A stretch of DNA of 64,000 nt from Terebella lapidaria (lineage: Eukaryota > Annelida > Polychaeta > Terebellida > Terebellidae): positions 21,469,956 through 21,533,955 of the forward strand of contig OX424559.1 of NCBI GenBank assembly GCA_949152475.1, given 5' to 3'. Positions 44,331 through 56,244 of this stretch are shown piece after piece (the first letter of the stretch is position 1; the number at the start of each line of letters is the position of its first letter). Made by a program: the position numbers and the translations under genes. The notes beneath the pieces are model-generated. The model had not been told where the DNA came from. It did not search any database and was given only the letters and a program-made list of their open reading frames with translations.

Positions 44331-45492
44331 GGTGGCTATTCCACTGAAGTAGATGAACGGCTTCAATCGAGCCTTGTTGTAGGTTACTTTGTGAACATTT
44401 TTTGCAGAAAGAGTATCGTGTATAGACTGAGCTGATGTATTTTTATTATTTCATTTTTTACAGTCTGGCAAGATCTTTTCATTTGCTTTGTGTTGGTCTG
44501 TATCTATCAAAGATTACGTAAACCTCACAGCACCCCAAACGGTATATTATGCTGGCCATACTGTGCAATTTTGTATCTTGATATCTGCTTGTGAATGCCT
44601 CACCATTGAAGTCCCATATGGGAGGACATCGCCTCAACTAACTTGGTTAACTAGGAACAGAAGAAACAACGACTGCCTTTATTGCTGCCTGTTATTGTTC
44701 CAAACGGAGAAGTGCTCAATGTCTGTTTACCGACATTTGTACGGAAGGTGAAGATGGCAAACTCGAAGATCACATCAGCTGCAAAACTGAAGGTATTGCC
44801 CCATCACAAAATGCCTTTGCTCAGCATGTACACCATGCTCGAATGCAAGTTTTGTGAAAATCCGCTGCTCAACAACAGATGTGATGTTCAAAGTTCCGTG
44901 GCTGTATTTTAAGCCAAGATTGTTGCAACGAATATATACAAACAAGAACCTGTTCAGGAAGGCGATAATGATGACTGATCAAGTTATGATCTGCAAATGA
45001 CCCACAATGTTGTCAAATGTAACAGTTGATGAGTTAAAATCATACAGCTGTTGTTGGGTCAGTACTATAGATTCACCAACCCAGTAGTGAACACAAAGAT
45101 TGTTGATTGAAGTGGAAAATGCATATGACTTGAACAGAACCAAATTTTTTCAAGAATCGGGTTCGTCAATCTCGAAAACCGGATAAGCTGTTATATATAC
45201 AAGTTTGGCAGTATTATATTTGGATTCCTTGACCATGAAAACCTAGTAGTAGACACCAAGTTTGTGCTTCTAAGTGGCATAGAAGCCGAGATATTGTCAA
45301 AAAAGTAAATTCAGCGGTATTCGGTGGCAGCCATTTTGTTTTTCGGCTCTGAAAAAAATTCCCCAAGGGTGCCAAGGTGGCACCCGGCTGATTCTGACTC
45401 AGGAATGCTCAGAGATGATGAATCAAGAAAAAAAGTTCATAATGACGCCAAAACATGCTTCACAAGAAAATTGTCATTTGGCAACTGGACTA

Positions 45493-46422
45493 GGACCTTC
45501 CGGGAAGGCCGCAGGCCGCCGACCCCTCTAACGACACGGCGGCCGGAGTAGCAGGAGCTCACTACCGCGCGAGGACCCGCCGTTACCGGCGTTGGCGTCC
45601 CGCGTTTGAAGCGGAAGTGCGGCTCAGCTCCAGCGAGTCTTCTTCAAGTCCGACAGTGTACTCCTCGTGGGTACCCTCGTCCACGGACGAGTCTGAGTAT
45701 GAGCGGTCTTTGCCCCCTGTGGTGATGGCCGCTGTGGCGCAGTCGAACGAGTCGGATGAGGAGCCTAATTACCTAGGTGGCTACTCTCCGGCGCAGTTGG
45801 CTGCGAAGCAAAGAGCTGACAGTGCTCTGGCACCGATAATCCAGGCCCTTGAGGCCGGCCAGAAACCCTCTAAGGATGAGCTGAAAACCTACAGGGAGGA
45901 GACCCAGTCTCTTATCTCCCAGTGGGAAAGGCTCTCCTTGAGGGAAGGCCTTCTGTACCGGCGCTATGAGCCACCGACTCCACTGCCTCCTATATGGCAG
46001 TTGGTGCTTCCGGCGGAGCTGTGGAAAGAAGTTCTCCACCAGTTGCATGACCTCCGGGTGACCGGTCACTTGGGAATCCGGAGGACCGTCCATAGGCTAC
46101 AACAGCGCTTTCATTGGCCTGGTAGCAGTTTGGACGTGCAACGGTGGTGCGCAGCCCGCTTGTCATGGATCCGCTTATACAAGATGCGGAACCGGATGAT
46201 GCTCCTTTATTGGATCCGTCCGGTCAGCATCCGCGGACTCCGGACGAGCGAGTGCGCCGTATGGTGGGTCTTCCGGACCTCTCTGATCCGTCGGATAACG
46301 GTCCGGACGACTTTGAGCCAGATCTCGGCGATCCGCAGGTACCCCCGCTCCCTCCATTACCTGCGGATGACGGGCGGCTACGCCGTAAACCTCGTACTCC
46401 GACCCGGTATGGGTGGGATTAA
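45493..46422 (+). mobile_element. Gypsy-C pol, distal part
   Basis: Continuation of the fossil after the nested transposon. It has the linker before integrase (YLGGYSPAQLAAKQRADSAL, EGLLYRRYEPP), the histidine part of the zinc module (HDLRVTGHLGIRRTVHRLQQ), then a proline- and aspartate-rich tail ending RRKPRTPTRYGWD, typical of the pol C-terminus in this group. The D-D-E core is not seen in this copy. Confidence 0.75.
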
Positions 46423-46929
46423 CGTTCCGCCCATGCGGATGCGTCGGCGGTATCCATCTATCACACCAGGGATGGATTTTAGGTCGTTCCGTGAGGATCC
46501 ACACGACTTTCCTCCGTGAGCGGTCACTTTGTGGCTATCTCCGGAGTTGAGGGTCCGCGGATATCTTTGCGTCGTAACGCCGCCGCTCCGCATCCGCCCT
46601 CCTGTAGTTTACAGCACCAGGAACGTGCGGATGGCCTGTCCGCACAGTTTGGACGACTGTCCGGCATAATCCGCACAACGGTTACGCTGGCCGGACGAAT
46701 TTACTGATTCGGCCGGACGCCCCTGGTCCCGGAACAACCTCTTATGTGGCCAGACTGAGGTTGGGATTTACGTCCGCTACGGGAGAAGCGCCTTCCCACG
46801 GATTTGGGAACTGGCTACTGGACGCGGGGATAGTGTCCGGATGTGAGGACTGATGTCCGCGGTTCATCCGCGTGACTCGTCCGGCGTCCGGACGCTTAAA
46901 GATAACACACTTCGGTGTAGTTATCCCCC

Positions 46930-48483
46930 GTGCGCCACTACGGCAGGCTACGGCACTACGGGGCTACGGACCTGTCCGATGCCGCACTGGATGCGGGGCA
47001 GAAGGCTTTTGTTGTGGAGCAACAACGAGCCGCGGCCCAACGTGGAAGCAGTGTACCCCGGCAACCTCGGTCGGAGAATCGTTCGGGGACGTCCAAGAAA
47101 AAGCGGACGTCCTCGGAGCAGCCTTCACTCCAAAGGCTGCGGGCCACTATGTGCCCCGAACTCCCGGGGGTGCGGCAGGGGCACCTGTTTTTGCCGCGTT
47201 ATAGTAGGGATTCGTACAATCGTCGTACGTCGGAGGCAGGTGTAACAGCCGACACGCCGTTTACGCGGCCTCGTCCACTCACGGACGAGGAGCGTGCCGG
47301 TCTGCCTCCGGAGCCGGAAGATGGGGTGATCTGCCCCCTCTGTCCGCTATCCCTGGATGGGTATAAGGACCCGCACCGTGCGCTCAACCTGGATCGTAGG
47401 TATCCGTCCTACGACCACTTGAGCCGGCACATCGCGGGCTACCATTACCCCTGGGTGAAGATGTTCGTCTGCCGGAGGTGCTACGCAAGTACCCCGGAAG
47501 AGAAGTACTTCCCCAGTTTAGAGGCCCTGAACTCTCACCGCGCGGGCGCACACCGCGGAGAGGGTGTTCATCTCACTGGAGATGAGGTGGGGCCTGTATT
47601 CAACTTTGGATACATTCCACCTCGGGTGGCGACGGGCATGGTTCCTACCGGCCCGCCGAGACAACGTATCTTCCACCTCGGTCCGTGGCGCTTCGCCCAA
47701 CGCGTCATGGACGATAACTGGAAGGAGTCTGGCATCGTGTCGGCAGGCTCGAGCTACGCAGCTCGCCTGACGGCAACCATGGGCCAGACCCCGGCGGAGT
47801 ATAAGACGGCCGCAGAGGCCGTCCGGACAGCAGCAGCGGCTGTCCGTCAACCGCAGGAAAACCCAGTCGTGGAAGAACGTGACCGGATCACCGTCGTTGT
47901 GTCGGAGATGCCGCAGATAGCGGCATGGGCACGCGTCGCGTCTCCGAAGCGTCGTGCCCCGCCAAAGACTCAGGGGGAGAGCTCGTCCGCCGGAACCGCT
48001 CCGGTCCGGACAGCCCCCTTGCAGTCTCCGGGCGCTTTGACGCCGGAGGATTATCCGGACTTGCTGGAGGTGACGGTTCCTTCGGGACCGTCAGAGGGAC
48101 GTGTGGTGTCGGGCACCACCGCCTCCTCGAGTTCCGCGCAGGTGGTCAGGCCTAAGACCCCGCGTGCGACTCCCTCCACTGCAAGTGGTTCCGGACGTGC
48201 GGCACCTCTCTCGAGGTCGACGTCCGCGTCCTCTATTCCGATTGAGGGAACATCTGCGGGATGGCGTAGCCTGGCCTCCCTGGATATGGTTTCCCTCGAT
48301 CCGATGGAGGATGTGTGCCGGCAATACGGACCTACGTCCGCTGTGGCCTATCAGGCTTTCCGCGAGTCTGTGGGTCAGGCGGTCGGCCATCGTCGTGATG
48401 GTATGGAACGTATTCCGCTGGACGCCGCGTTGGCTAACTTGCCAGTGCCCCGAGCCATCGGTGACTTGGGATTGCAGGTGTAG
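46930..48483 (+). mobile_element. Gypsy-C accessory ORF with two C2H2-like zinc fingers
   Basis: A 517-codon open frame downstream of pol, in the place where some LTR elements carry env. The first in-frame ATG is at 47149; the frame is open upstream to 46930. Two C2H2-like modules are visible: CPLCPLSLDGY...HLSRHIAGYH and CRRCYASTPEEKY...HRAGAH. The C-terminal half is rich in Pro, Ser and Thr. No signal peptide or membrane span is seen, so it does not look like an envelope. The GC-rich, TCCGGA/GTCCG-laden composition matches Gypsy-C gag, suggesting it is native to the element. Gypsy-B lacks it. Function unknown; fossil. Confidence 0.65.
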
Positions 48484-48488
48484 CCGCG

Positions 48489-49280
48489 TTGGCCTGCGCT
48501 CGGGATGAGCACCCCTGGGATCACCCCCAGAGAGGTCGGCTCACCCAAGCGGCGGAGTATCTTGTAGCGGAGATGGACCGCTCTCTGGAACGGCTCAGCC
48601 GGTACCGCGCGGAGGCCTCTCGTGCCGCCTGTAACTTGGCGCACGATCAGGGCCTCATGGAAGGTACCCGGCGGAGCTTTGAGAGCTTCCGGACTCTGTC
48701 CGCGGAACGTGAGCGGCTGGCCTTCGAACAGGGAAGGGCCGCCGCCCGTGACGCTGAGTCCGTTCAGTCTTCCGTCTCCGCCGAGATAACCGCTAGGATT
48801 CAGCAGCTGGAGGCTGAGAATGAGCAGCTACGGCGTCGTCTCGACGATGCCGAGGCCGCTCGGACTCGCCTAATCCAGGGCGTTGATGACCTCGGGTCAT
48901 CCGCTTTGGACCAGTCCGCTGTCCAGCGGGTGGATGCAGCTTTGGAGCTGGCCATCTTCCCCATCCTCGCCAGGATATGGGGAGAGCGCACGGTCGGCGT
49001 CCAGCGCACCCGCGATGTGGTAGAGATGTTTAGCGTCGTGGCCCGCCTCGGCGCTACAGCTTTACTCGCCTCTCTGGCATCGGCTCCCGCCGGGCCTGGT
49101 CTGCAGGGCAGTCCCCGTAAGCCCCTGCAAGCGCCACCAGGCTTGCCTCGTCCGCCCGTGCAGCCGGAATACTCACTTCCGGCTCCGCTGCAGCAACGGC
49201 AGCGTAGGGACCCTTCTCCGCCGCCGACTCCCAGGACAGGCGGCACAGACGAGGAGCTGATGCAGGAGGGGGAAGGCTAG
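48489..49280 (+). mobile_element. Gypsy-C accessory ORF with coiled coil
   Basis: A 263-codon open frame immediately after the zinc-finger ORF; the first in-frame ATG is at 48573. A heptad-like stretch (ITARIQQLEAENEQLRRRL and following) predicts a coiled coil in the middle, preceded by an Arg/Glu-rich helix (RTLSAERERLAFEQGRAAA) and followed by a Pro-rich tail. I do not recognise the family. Composition matches the neighbouring ORF and gag. Gypsy-B has no counterpart. Confidence 0.6.
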
Positions 49281-49795
49281 GTTCTAGCCTGTCGCGGCCT
49301 TAGCGCTGCGGCGAGCCGGAGTCGCTTTGCGGCTCCTCCCTGCCTCAGATTCGCTCTGAGGTGCCGGTCGGTAGGGCGGCCGGCAACCCTTTTCAGAGGT
49401 ACTACTACTTTTGATCACTCGGTGTGTCGTTTTACAAAATTTCTAAATTAAAAGGTCAACCTTAAAGATCTTCCAAAGACTCGGCACACCGTCCCTTTCG
49501 GCTGGATGACCTTCCAAGGTCACCACACCTTTTCGAACTACCTCGGTCGAAATTTTAGCTTGTTTATGAGGATTTATTCAAAATTGCAGAGCGTGTTATA
49601 GTTTACTCTGTAAGTCCGGGGGTCGTTCCCCATTCTTCCAAAAAGGGACTCTTAAAGTCCTAGTCTGTTGTGCCGTGACTTCTGGGTACCGTTCACCTTG
49701 CTTCCTTCGGTCCGCCAAACGATGCCCTCGTCGTGTTTTGCAGTTTTGGGTGCAGGCGGAGCATGTTGGGGACCAACATTGTAAGAAGGGGGTAA
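49281..49795 (+). other. Gypsy-C 3' untranslated region and polypurine tract
   Basis: From about 49405 onward this matches the inverse of 18495-18870 in Gypsy-B (CTTTTGATCACTCGGTGTGT). It ends in AAGAAGGGGGTAA, the polypurine tract, directly before the LTR TG. Confidence 0.75.
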
Positions 49796-49920
49796 TGTGG
49801 CGATTTTGCCCTAAGTTCACGGCAGGTGACTGTGTAAACACATAACTCATTTATACGTCCTTTTCTGTCTTGGCCTACTCGGTTCGAGTCCGCGTTGCCA
49901 CGGCGACGCTCGTGATTGTG
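49796..49920 (+). repeat. Gypsy-C 3' LTR, left part
   Basis: TGTGGCGATTTTGCCCTAAG to CTCGTGATTGTG, matching the first 125 bases of the 5' LTR. It is separated from the rest of the LTR by the LINE insertion. Confidence 0.9.
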
Positions 49921-50290
49921 GACAATGGACAATGGCCAGAGGCGTGGACAATGGCCAGCTAGCGACGCGTTGACTGCTAGAGTTCTCTGCTATTATGATG
50001 AAAAAATACTTGATTAAATGGCAGTAACATGCTGAAAGTTTGTGAATATCAATCTAAGGACACATGGATATGGTAACAAAATGAAACAGCCTGGTATATA
50101 ACAAACTGACAACTATGTTTGATATTTTCATGGCCATGAACACTATATTCAAATTCTGTGATCAGTCAACCATAAACTTTCGTGGACATTGAGACCCCTG
50201 CGAGCCTCATGCAGGTAATATATTGATTGACTTTGTTGTGTTTACCTACCAACCAACTGGCGTCCCGTGCATTTATCGCCCATGTAAACA

Positions 50291-51603
50291 ATGGCCTACA
50301 ACACACGGCAAGTGTCTGTCAAACTCGACAAACAAAAACTGTCAGGGTGCGATGAACAATCTGATAACGTCAGCCCTACATCTCCTTGTCCTAGTAGTCA
50401 TGTCATTCCTAGTGTCGAAAAACATCCTGGTATGGATCCTGCCCACTGGGATTTGCTCCTGTCGATACAAAAATCTGCCACAATTGCAGCACATCGAGTC
50501 ACCGAACTTGAGTCTAGGGTCCAGGCTACTGAAAAAAGTAGCAAAGACATGTCGGAGGAAATTAAGCAACTCAAAGGTGCCATCTCCATACTCCAAGGAC
50601 ATCTTCATAGGTCCGAAACCAAATTGTCGCTCCTCCAGGACGAAGTCACTGACTTAAAAATACACTCAATGAAATACAATATCATATTTGATATTGACTC
50701 CTCGGCATTTGAATTGGCCATCGAGAAATCAAATGAAAATTCGATTGAAGTAGTGAGACAGTTCCTGGGCCAAATTATGACTGTTCCAAACGTCAAATCT
50801 ATAGATATACCAGTTGCTCATAGGATTGGTCCTACTCGATCTGGATCCTCGCGACCAATCTTGGCGAAATTTCCCAGACGGGAGGAGTTCGATCGCATCT
50901 TTGCACACGCAAATCGCCTTCGAAAAACTAAGCATGTTATACGTAAGCAGCTCCCCCCAGCCGTGAATGAAAGGCAACAATTCGCATATCCCGACTTCAA
51001 AGAGCTGAAAAAAGACAAAACCAATGAAGCACGGTTGAATAAAGGCAAACTCGTTAAAAAAACAGTCTGCCAGAAATTCCTACCGCCCACATTCCCCCTA
51101 ACAGATATACACACCTCGACTGGAGACGCTCCCAACATTGAACAGAGCCACGTGGTAAACGAAGGTGGCAGCGACTTCCAGGGTTTTGCTGCTGAGGTCA
51201 GTTCTGTTGAAGATATCAGCTCTGTAAAACAGGACCTCATTTCGCGTCCAGACGTTGCCTCATCTACGCAAGTTTCATGGCTTATAGGATCCGAAATGAA
51301 ACAGGCGCGATCGGCGAGAATTTCGATTCGGATGGTGACTATGGTGTCGGCCTGGAACTTCTCAAATCCCTACGCAATGCACAGAACATCGTGGCCTTTG
51401 CAACTCGAACGTGCTACCCTGGTTATCGTCACATCGGTGTTCGGCGCTATCATATCGTCAAGGACCTTTGTAGCAAAGCTGCGTCCCTTCTCAGTGTCAA
51501 CTCCCTTGAAACTGTTGAAACCCCCCAAAATGATGAAATTGACGAAACTCCTGAAAGCAATGAGCTCCTTGAAAATAAGGAGTCCTCAGTAAATTGTGCA
51601 TAA
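50291..51603 (+). pseudogene. LINE ORF1: coiled coil plus RRM-like RNA-binding domain
   Basis: Starts at ATG 50291 (MAYNTRQVSVKL). Residues about 70-125 form a coiled coil (VTELESRVQATEKSS, IKQLKGAISILQGHL). An RRM-like domain of the L1-ORF1p type follows (KYNIIFDID, VVRQFLGQIM, VAHRIGP, RPILAKFPRREEF), then a C-terminal domain (LRKTKHVIRKQLPPAVNERQ). Near 51290 the frame changes: the more protein-like continuation, GENFDSDGDYGVGLELLK, is in another frame and ends at 51603. ORF1 proteins coat LINE RNA and act as nucleic-acid chaperones. Probably non-functional here. Confidence 0.75.
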
Positions 51604-52652
51604 AGCTGCATTATCTAACGACCAGTTTGATTTCTGTCAATGATATGTATACTTGTCATCTTCTTTACACTATAATCAATCATGCTCAGTAATGCTAAAG
51701 AAAAAATAAATGCTCAGTAAATTTGTTACCAATGAAGAAAAGGTCGCATATTTTACTAGCAGAACATGTATTCACATTTCTGAAATAATGCTACGAATGA
51801 GAAATAATGGTACAGTCTAAACGATGTACTAATAATGTTGAAAATACATTTTGTCAAAAAAAAAAAAAATCAATTGTGACACTCTTGCTGCACTACATAG
51901 TGTTTATCGTAGCATCCCTTGGGGGCACCTGCAATGATACATTTTTGATGAAAAAAAAGACTAAAAACAACATTATTGAATGAGATCGATTTACCTTATC
52001 TAAAACACAATTTGATATATCATGCAATTCATGTATAGCATACATATTGTCGTTCAGCTCTCCCAAACGGTGCACATTTTCCATAGATGATCTCCTAATT
52101 GTGTGCTGTGCGTGAAACTGGTGTCAAACACTCACTACGGAGTCAGGAATCATATCGACATTGTATATAAATTGCACGTTGATGAACTCAACGATCTGAA
52201 ACCACGGTGTTAGTTTAACTCCAAATTGAAATTCTTTTTCTCATCCATAGTGAACATTGGATAAACAACAAAGTCATTTTTCAGACTCTGTAAGGGGTGT
52301 CAAGAATCACAACCCAACTATGACTGGCGTATCACATATCTGCATGTTACCTGCGCTCGTATTAGTATCAACAACAGAAACTCTTCTGTCGTGTGTTGCT
52401 ACAATGTTCTCTATTGTACATAATGTCAAAAGTCACCTACAGCTCTTTGTGTGTTATGTATATATGTTTGCTACCTTCGCACAAACTTCTGTATAGATGC
52501 TCGTTTTGTATATATATTTGTTACCCTCGCACAAACTATGTTTATAAATGCTTACCCTACATTACATGCCTGTCGCCTATACTCCAACCCCCTTCCTGTC
52601 ACTGGCTACTCATATATGCCGAACTACGAATATTTATATACAAAGCTGTAAA
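51604..52652 (+). other. Long inter-ORF region of the LINE
   Basis: About 1 kb with no coding signal, longer than usual between LINE ORFs. It contains an A14 run near 51857 and two copies of TTTG(C/T)TACC(T/C)TCGCACAAACT near 52467 and 52527. An unrecognised insertion is possible. Confidence 0.4.
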
Positions 52653-55600
52653 ATGACTAACTCGGGAAATGAATCCATTCTCGAAAATATATCGAATGCA
52701 GATATACATAGCTTTGACTTTCATAAGTTCTTCAACTCATCGTCTGAAGATGACACAATTGATACCACATTGTTATCCGAATGTATGTATACGGATATTC
52801 AAGAAATCGAGCGGATGGTAGCCCCTGCTGGAGGCCAGTATAGCTGTCTCCATCTAAATATCCAATCGCTACCCGCGAAGTTCGAAGAACTGAAACTACT
52901 AATTTCCAACTTATTGGAACGTGAAATCAAACTAGATTTTGTGATGCTATGCGAAACATTTCTCTGCGATGGAAATGAAGATTTTTTCAACATTCCGGGT
53001 TACAAACTAATATGCAAAAACAGGACAAAGCCACGTGGCGGGGTATTATCTACATATCTGATAGCATCGAATTCAATTACAGATCTGATCTCAGCGTGTT
53101 TGATGAGGGTATTTACGAATCAATATTCATTGAAACAATAAACATGAAAGATAACGTAATATTAGGAGAAATATACAGGGTCCCCAATACATCAGCTGAA
53201 ATTTCTCTGAATTACTTTGATGATGTAATAAACAAATTAGGGGGGAAAACAAATGTAATCATAGGAACGGACCAGAACTTTGATCTTCTCAAAACAGATA
53301 CTCATCAACCCACCAATGACCTTCTGAATAGCTTCCTCACTAACGCCTTCATTCCCACAATATCTAAACCCACCCGAATCACGTACACCAGCGCAACACT
53401 GATTGATAACATTTATGTCTATATGAAAAATAAACACATTACAAATATTAAATCCAACATACTACTAACAAACATTTCTGATCACTTACCTGTTTTGTGT
53501 TCTGTTCCACTGAAAGAAAACTCGTATGAAAAGGATCCCCTAATTTTCGAACATAGACGACTGTCAGAAACTGCAATCAAAAATATACAATCAGCCATTA
53601 TTGATACAGACTGGACTATATTAGATTCTCTTCCGGTCACTGAAAGCTATAGCTACTTCATAAACTTCCTAAAAATGAACCTTGATAAACATGCACCAAT
53701 AAGTACTATGAAAATTACTGCACGCAATGTAATACGCGACCCATGGGTAACAAAGGGGTTAATAAAATCTTCTCATACATGCACAAAACTTTATCGTAAA
53801 TGTATTGGTAAAGCTCCATCCAGTCCCTCCCATAAAAAAATATGTCTTGTATCGGAATAGCTACAATTGCCTTAAACGTCTGGCCAAAAAGCAATACTAT
53901 GCTGATCTTTTTGCAAAGCATAAATGCGACCTGAAACGTACATGGAAAATATTGAAGTCGATTATAAGTAAGAAACATGATAAATCATCATTACCTAGTA
54001 CATTTGTAATTGAAGGTAAACCCATAACGCAACCAGAGCAAATAGCTGAAGAATTTTGTAGTTACTTCAGTAACATTGGACCCAGATTTGCTGCCGATAT
54101 TCAAACGTCCATGCACAAGGCTTCCCACTACCTCCACATTAATACCCCAAGGAACCCCTCGTCCATATTTCTAAGCCCCACAAACGAATTTGAGATAGAG
54201 GACATTCTTAAAAGTTTGAAATCGAAAACAAGTTGTGGAAGCGATGGAATATCAATGCAGCTATTAAAACTACTTGGGAAATCCATTACTTTTCCAATTA
54301 GTAAGCTTGTCAATTTATCCTTAACCACTGGCACATTTCCAAACTGCCTTAAAACATCAAAGGTCATACCAATTTATAAAAATAAGGACAAAAGTAGTGT
54401 TTCTAACTATGGCCCAATATCCTTACTCTCATCTTTGTCCAAAATATTAGAAAAAATTGTTCACCAAAGACTTTATTCTTTTTTTCAAGATAAAAAACTT
54501 TTTTGCGAAAATCAGTTTGGTTTCAGGAAAAAACACAGCACTACAGACGCTATTACTACTTTTGTAAATGATGTAACAAATGCTCTTGATAAAAAGGAAA
54601 ACACACTAGCTGTTTATTGCGACCTGTCCAAAGCATTCGACACAATAGATCATATTATTGCAAAAATTGGAATTCTACGGGGTCCGAGGGTTAGCGTTAC
54701 AATGGTTTCGAAGTTATTTATCAAACAGAACACAATTCGTCAGCTATAACAAAACATATTCAAATGAACAACATATAAAATGTGGCGTTCCCCAAGGTTC
54801 AGTTTTAGGCCCGTTGCTATTTATTATATACACAAATGACCTTCCGAAAAGCCTCCCAAAATCCAAGACAATTCTTTTCGCTGACGACACAACAATATAT
54901 TTATCATCTGACTCCATCTGTTCTCTTTATACACATATAAATAATGATTTGGCCCATCTAACAGACTGGTTTCGCGCCAACAAATTATCTCTAAACATAT
55001 CCAAAACGAATTATATGCTATTTACAAACAAACACGAACAGGGGTGATTACGATATCAAACTAGCAGACAAGGTGCTGGATAAAACAGCGTGCACTAAAT
55101 TTCTTGGCATCCAAATCGACGAAAACCTACGCTGGAATGAACATATTAACACAATATATAAAAAGGTTTCTCGATCGTATTATGCATTGAACAGAGCTAA
55201 AAATCTAATGGACAGAAAACATTTAATCACACTTTATTACGCAATAGTTTACCCACACCTGATGTATGGGATTTCATTATGGGGTTCAACTGCCCAAACA
55301 CACTTGAAAAAACTAACAACTATGCAGAAACAAATTGTGAGAGTCGTGAATAAATCGAAATATAATGCCCATACCGAAATAATCTTTAAACATTTAGGTT
55401 TGTTAAGGCTAGACGACATTTACCAATACTCGGTCATTAAGACTATATATTCAGTTGTGTGTGGATTCTCACCATCCCCTTTATCAAAAGTTCTTGACTT
55501 AACTCAGGATGCGCATACATATGAAACCCGACATAGTACTCAATTCAAACTGAAAACGAAAAAAAGCTCGCACGTTTCAATCCAGCCGCAGCATAGCCTG

Positions 55601-55724
55601 TATGGGACCGAAACTATGGAACGTAGTGGATGCTGAATTGTATCTGCATAACCACAAGTTAGTTGGAACACATAGTTTTGCAAGGAGAATGAAAAAATAT
55701 CTATTGACAAAATACAACAGTTGA
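52653..55724 (+). pseudogene. LINE ORF2: AP endonuclease and reverse transcriptase, frameshifted
   Basis: Starts at ATG 52653 (MTNSGNESILENISN). Endonuclease motifs: LHLNIQSLPAKFEEL, FVMLCETFLCDGN, then NVIIGTDQNFDLL, SATLIDNIYV and ISDHLPVL. Reverse transcriptase motifs: SNYGPISLLSSLSKILEKIV, NQFGFRKKHST, YCDLSKAFDTIDH, KCGVPQGSVLGPL and the catalytic box FADDTTIYLS near 54875. The C-terminal region has LMYGISLWG and ends SFARRMKKYLLTKYNS at TGA 55722-55724. Coding signal switches frame about five times (near 53040, 53840, 54655, 55045 and 55600), so it is dead but not old; substitutions have barely blurred the motifs. Confidence 0.8.
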
Positions 55725-56244
55725 AATATTTGGAATTGTAATAGTACGGCATTTCGCGTCCAGTTTGGTTCGGGTTGGGGTTCAGGCGACGCTTCTGTCA
55801 CACATATTGCCGTGGCGTTGCGTCCGTCATCCGTCTTCTTCCGTCGTGGTCCTGTTATCTAAAATGTAAAACAAATATTGTTCGGTAACCTATCTAGGCC
55901 TTTGGGCTAATTTCTTTAAATAGCTTCTCAAGTGTGTTCTTGTTATTATTTTTATCTCCTCGTAATTCTCCTCTTTCTTTTTTCTTTTTCTTCTTTTTAC
56001 TTTACTTTGTTTTTCATTTCTTTCTTTCGTTTTATTTTTTTTCTTCCTCTAGTCACAGGATAACTTCTGTCACCATTACGTTGTTTTTTTCTGTTCTGGG
56101 TATTTTGTATTAGAAGTTCTACAGTCTCCAAGACTCTGTCCTGTGTCTATATACTGTATCGTTTATTGTTTTATTCAAATGCATGTAGTTAATTTATGTA
56201 TGTACAGTATAAAAATAAATTCATTCATTCATTCATTCATTGTG

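Larger units (their letters stand above)
41992..45492. mobile_element. 3.5-kb DNA transposon with about 370-bp inverted arms, inside Gypsy-C
   Basis: Starts TAGTCCAG and ends CTGGACTA. The arms, about 41992-42350 and 45130-45492, are inverted copies with roughly 90 percent identity by eye. Comparison with the uninterrupted Gypsy-B sequence shows only GGA duplicated (41989-41991, 45493-45495), a 3-bp target duplication. The middle holds an old LINE relic and no transposase. Superfamily unresolved. Confidence 0.75.
49921..56238 (+). mobile_element. 6.3-kb two-ORF LINE inserted in the Gypsy-C 3' LTR
   Basis: A non-LTR retrotransposon flanked by ATTGTG (49915-49920 and 56239-56244), a short target duplication, and ending in a (TTCA)n tail at about 56218-56238 after AAAATAAA. 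It begins with GACAATGG repeats, then ORF1 (50291), an unusually long 1-kb gap, ORF2 (52653-55724) and a pyrimidine-rich 3' UTR around 55970-56060. Nearly full length but frameshifted several times, so inactive. Two ORFs with an AP endonuclease and a short-unit tail fit the CR1/Jockey group; the clade is not resolved. Confidence 0.85.

Noticed and set aside
46930-49280. Envelope gene in the env position of Gypsy-C
   Set aside because: No signal peptide, furin-type site or membrane-spanning segment; zinc-finger and coiled-coil features instead.
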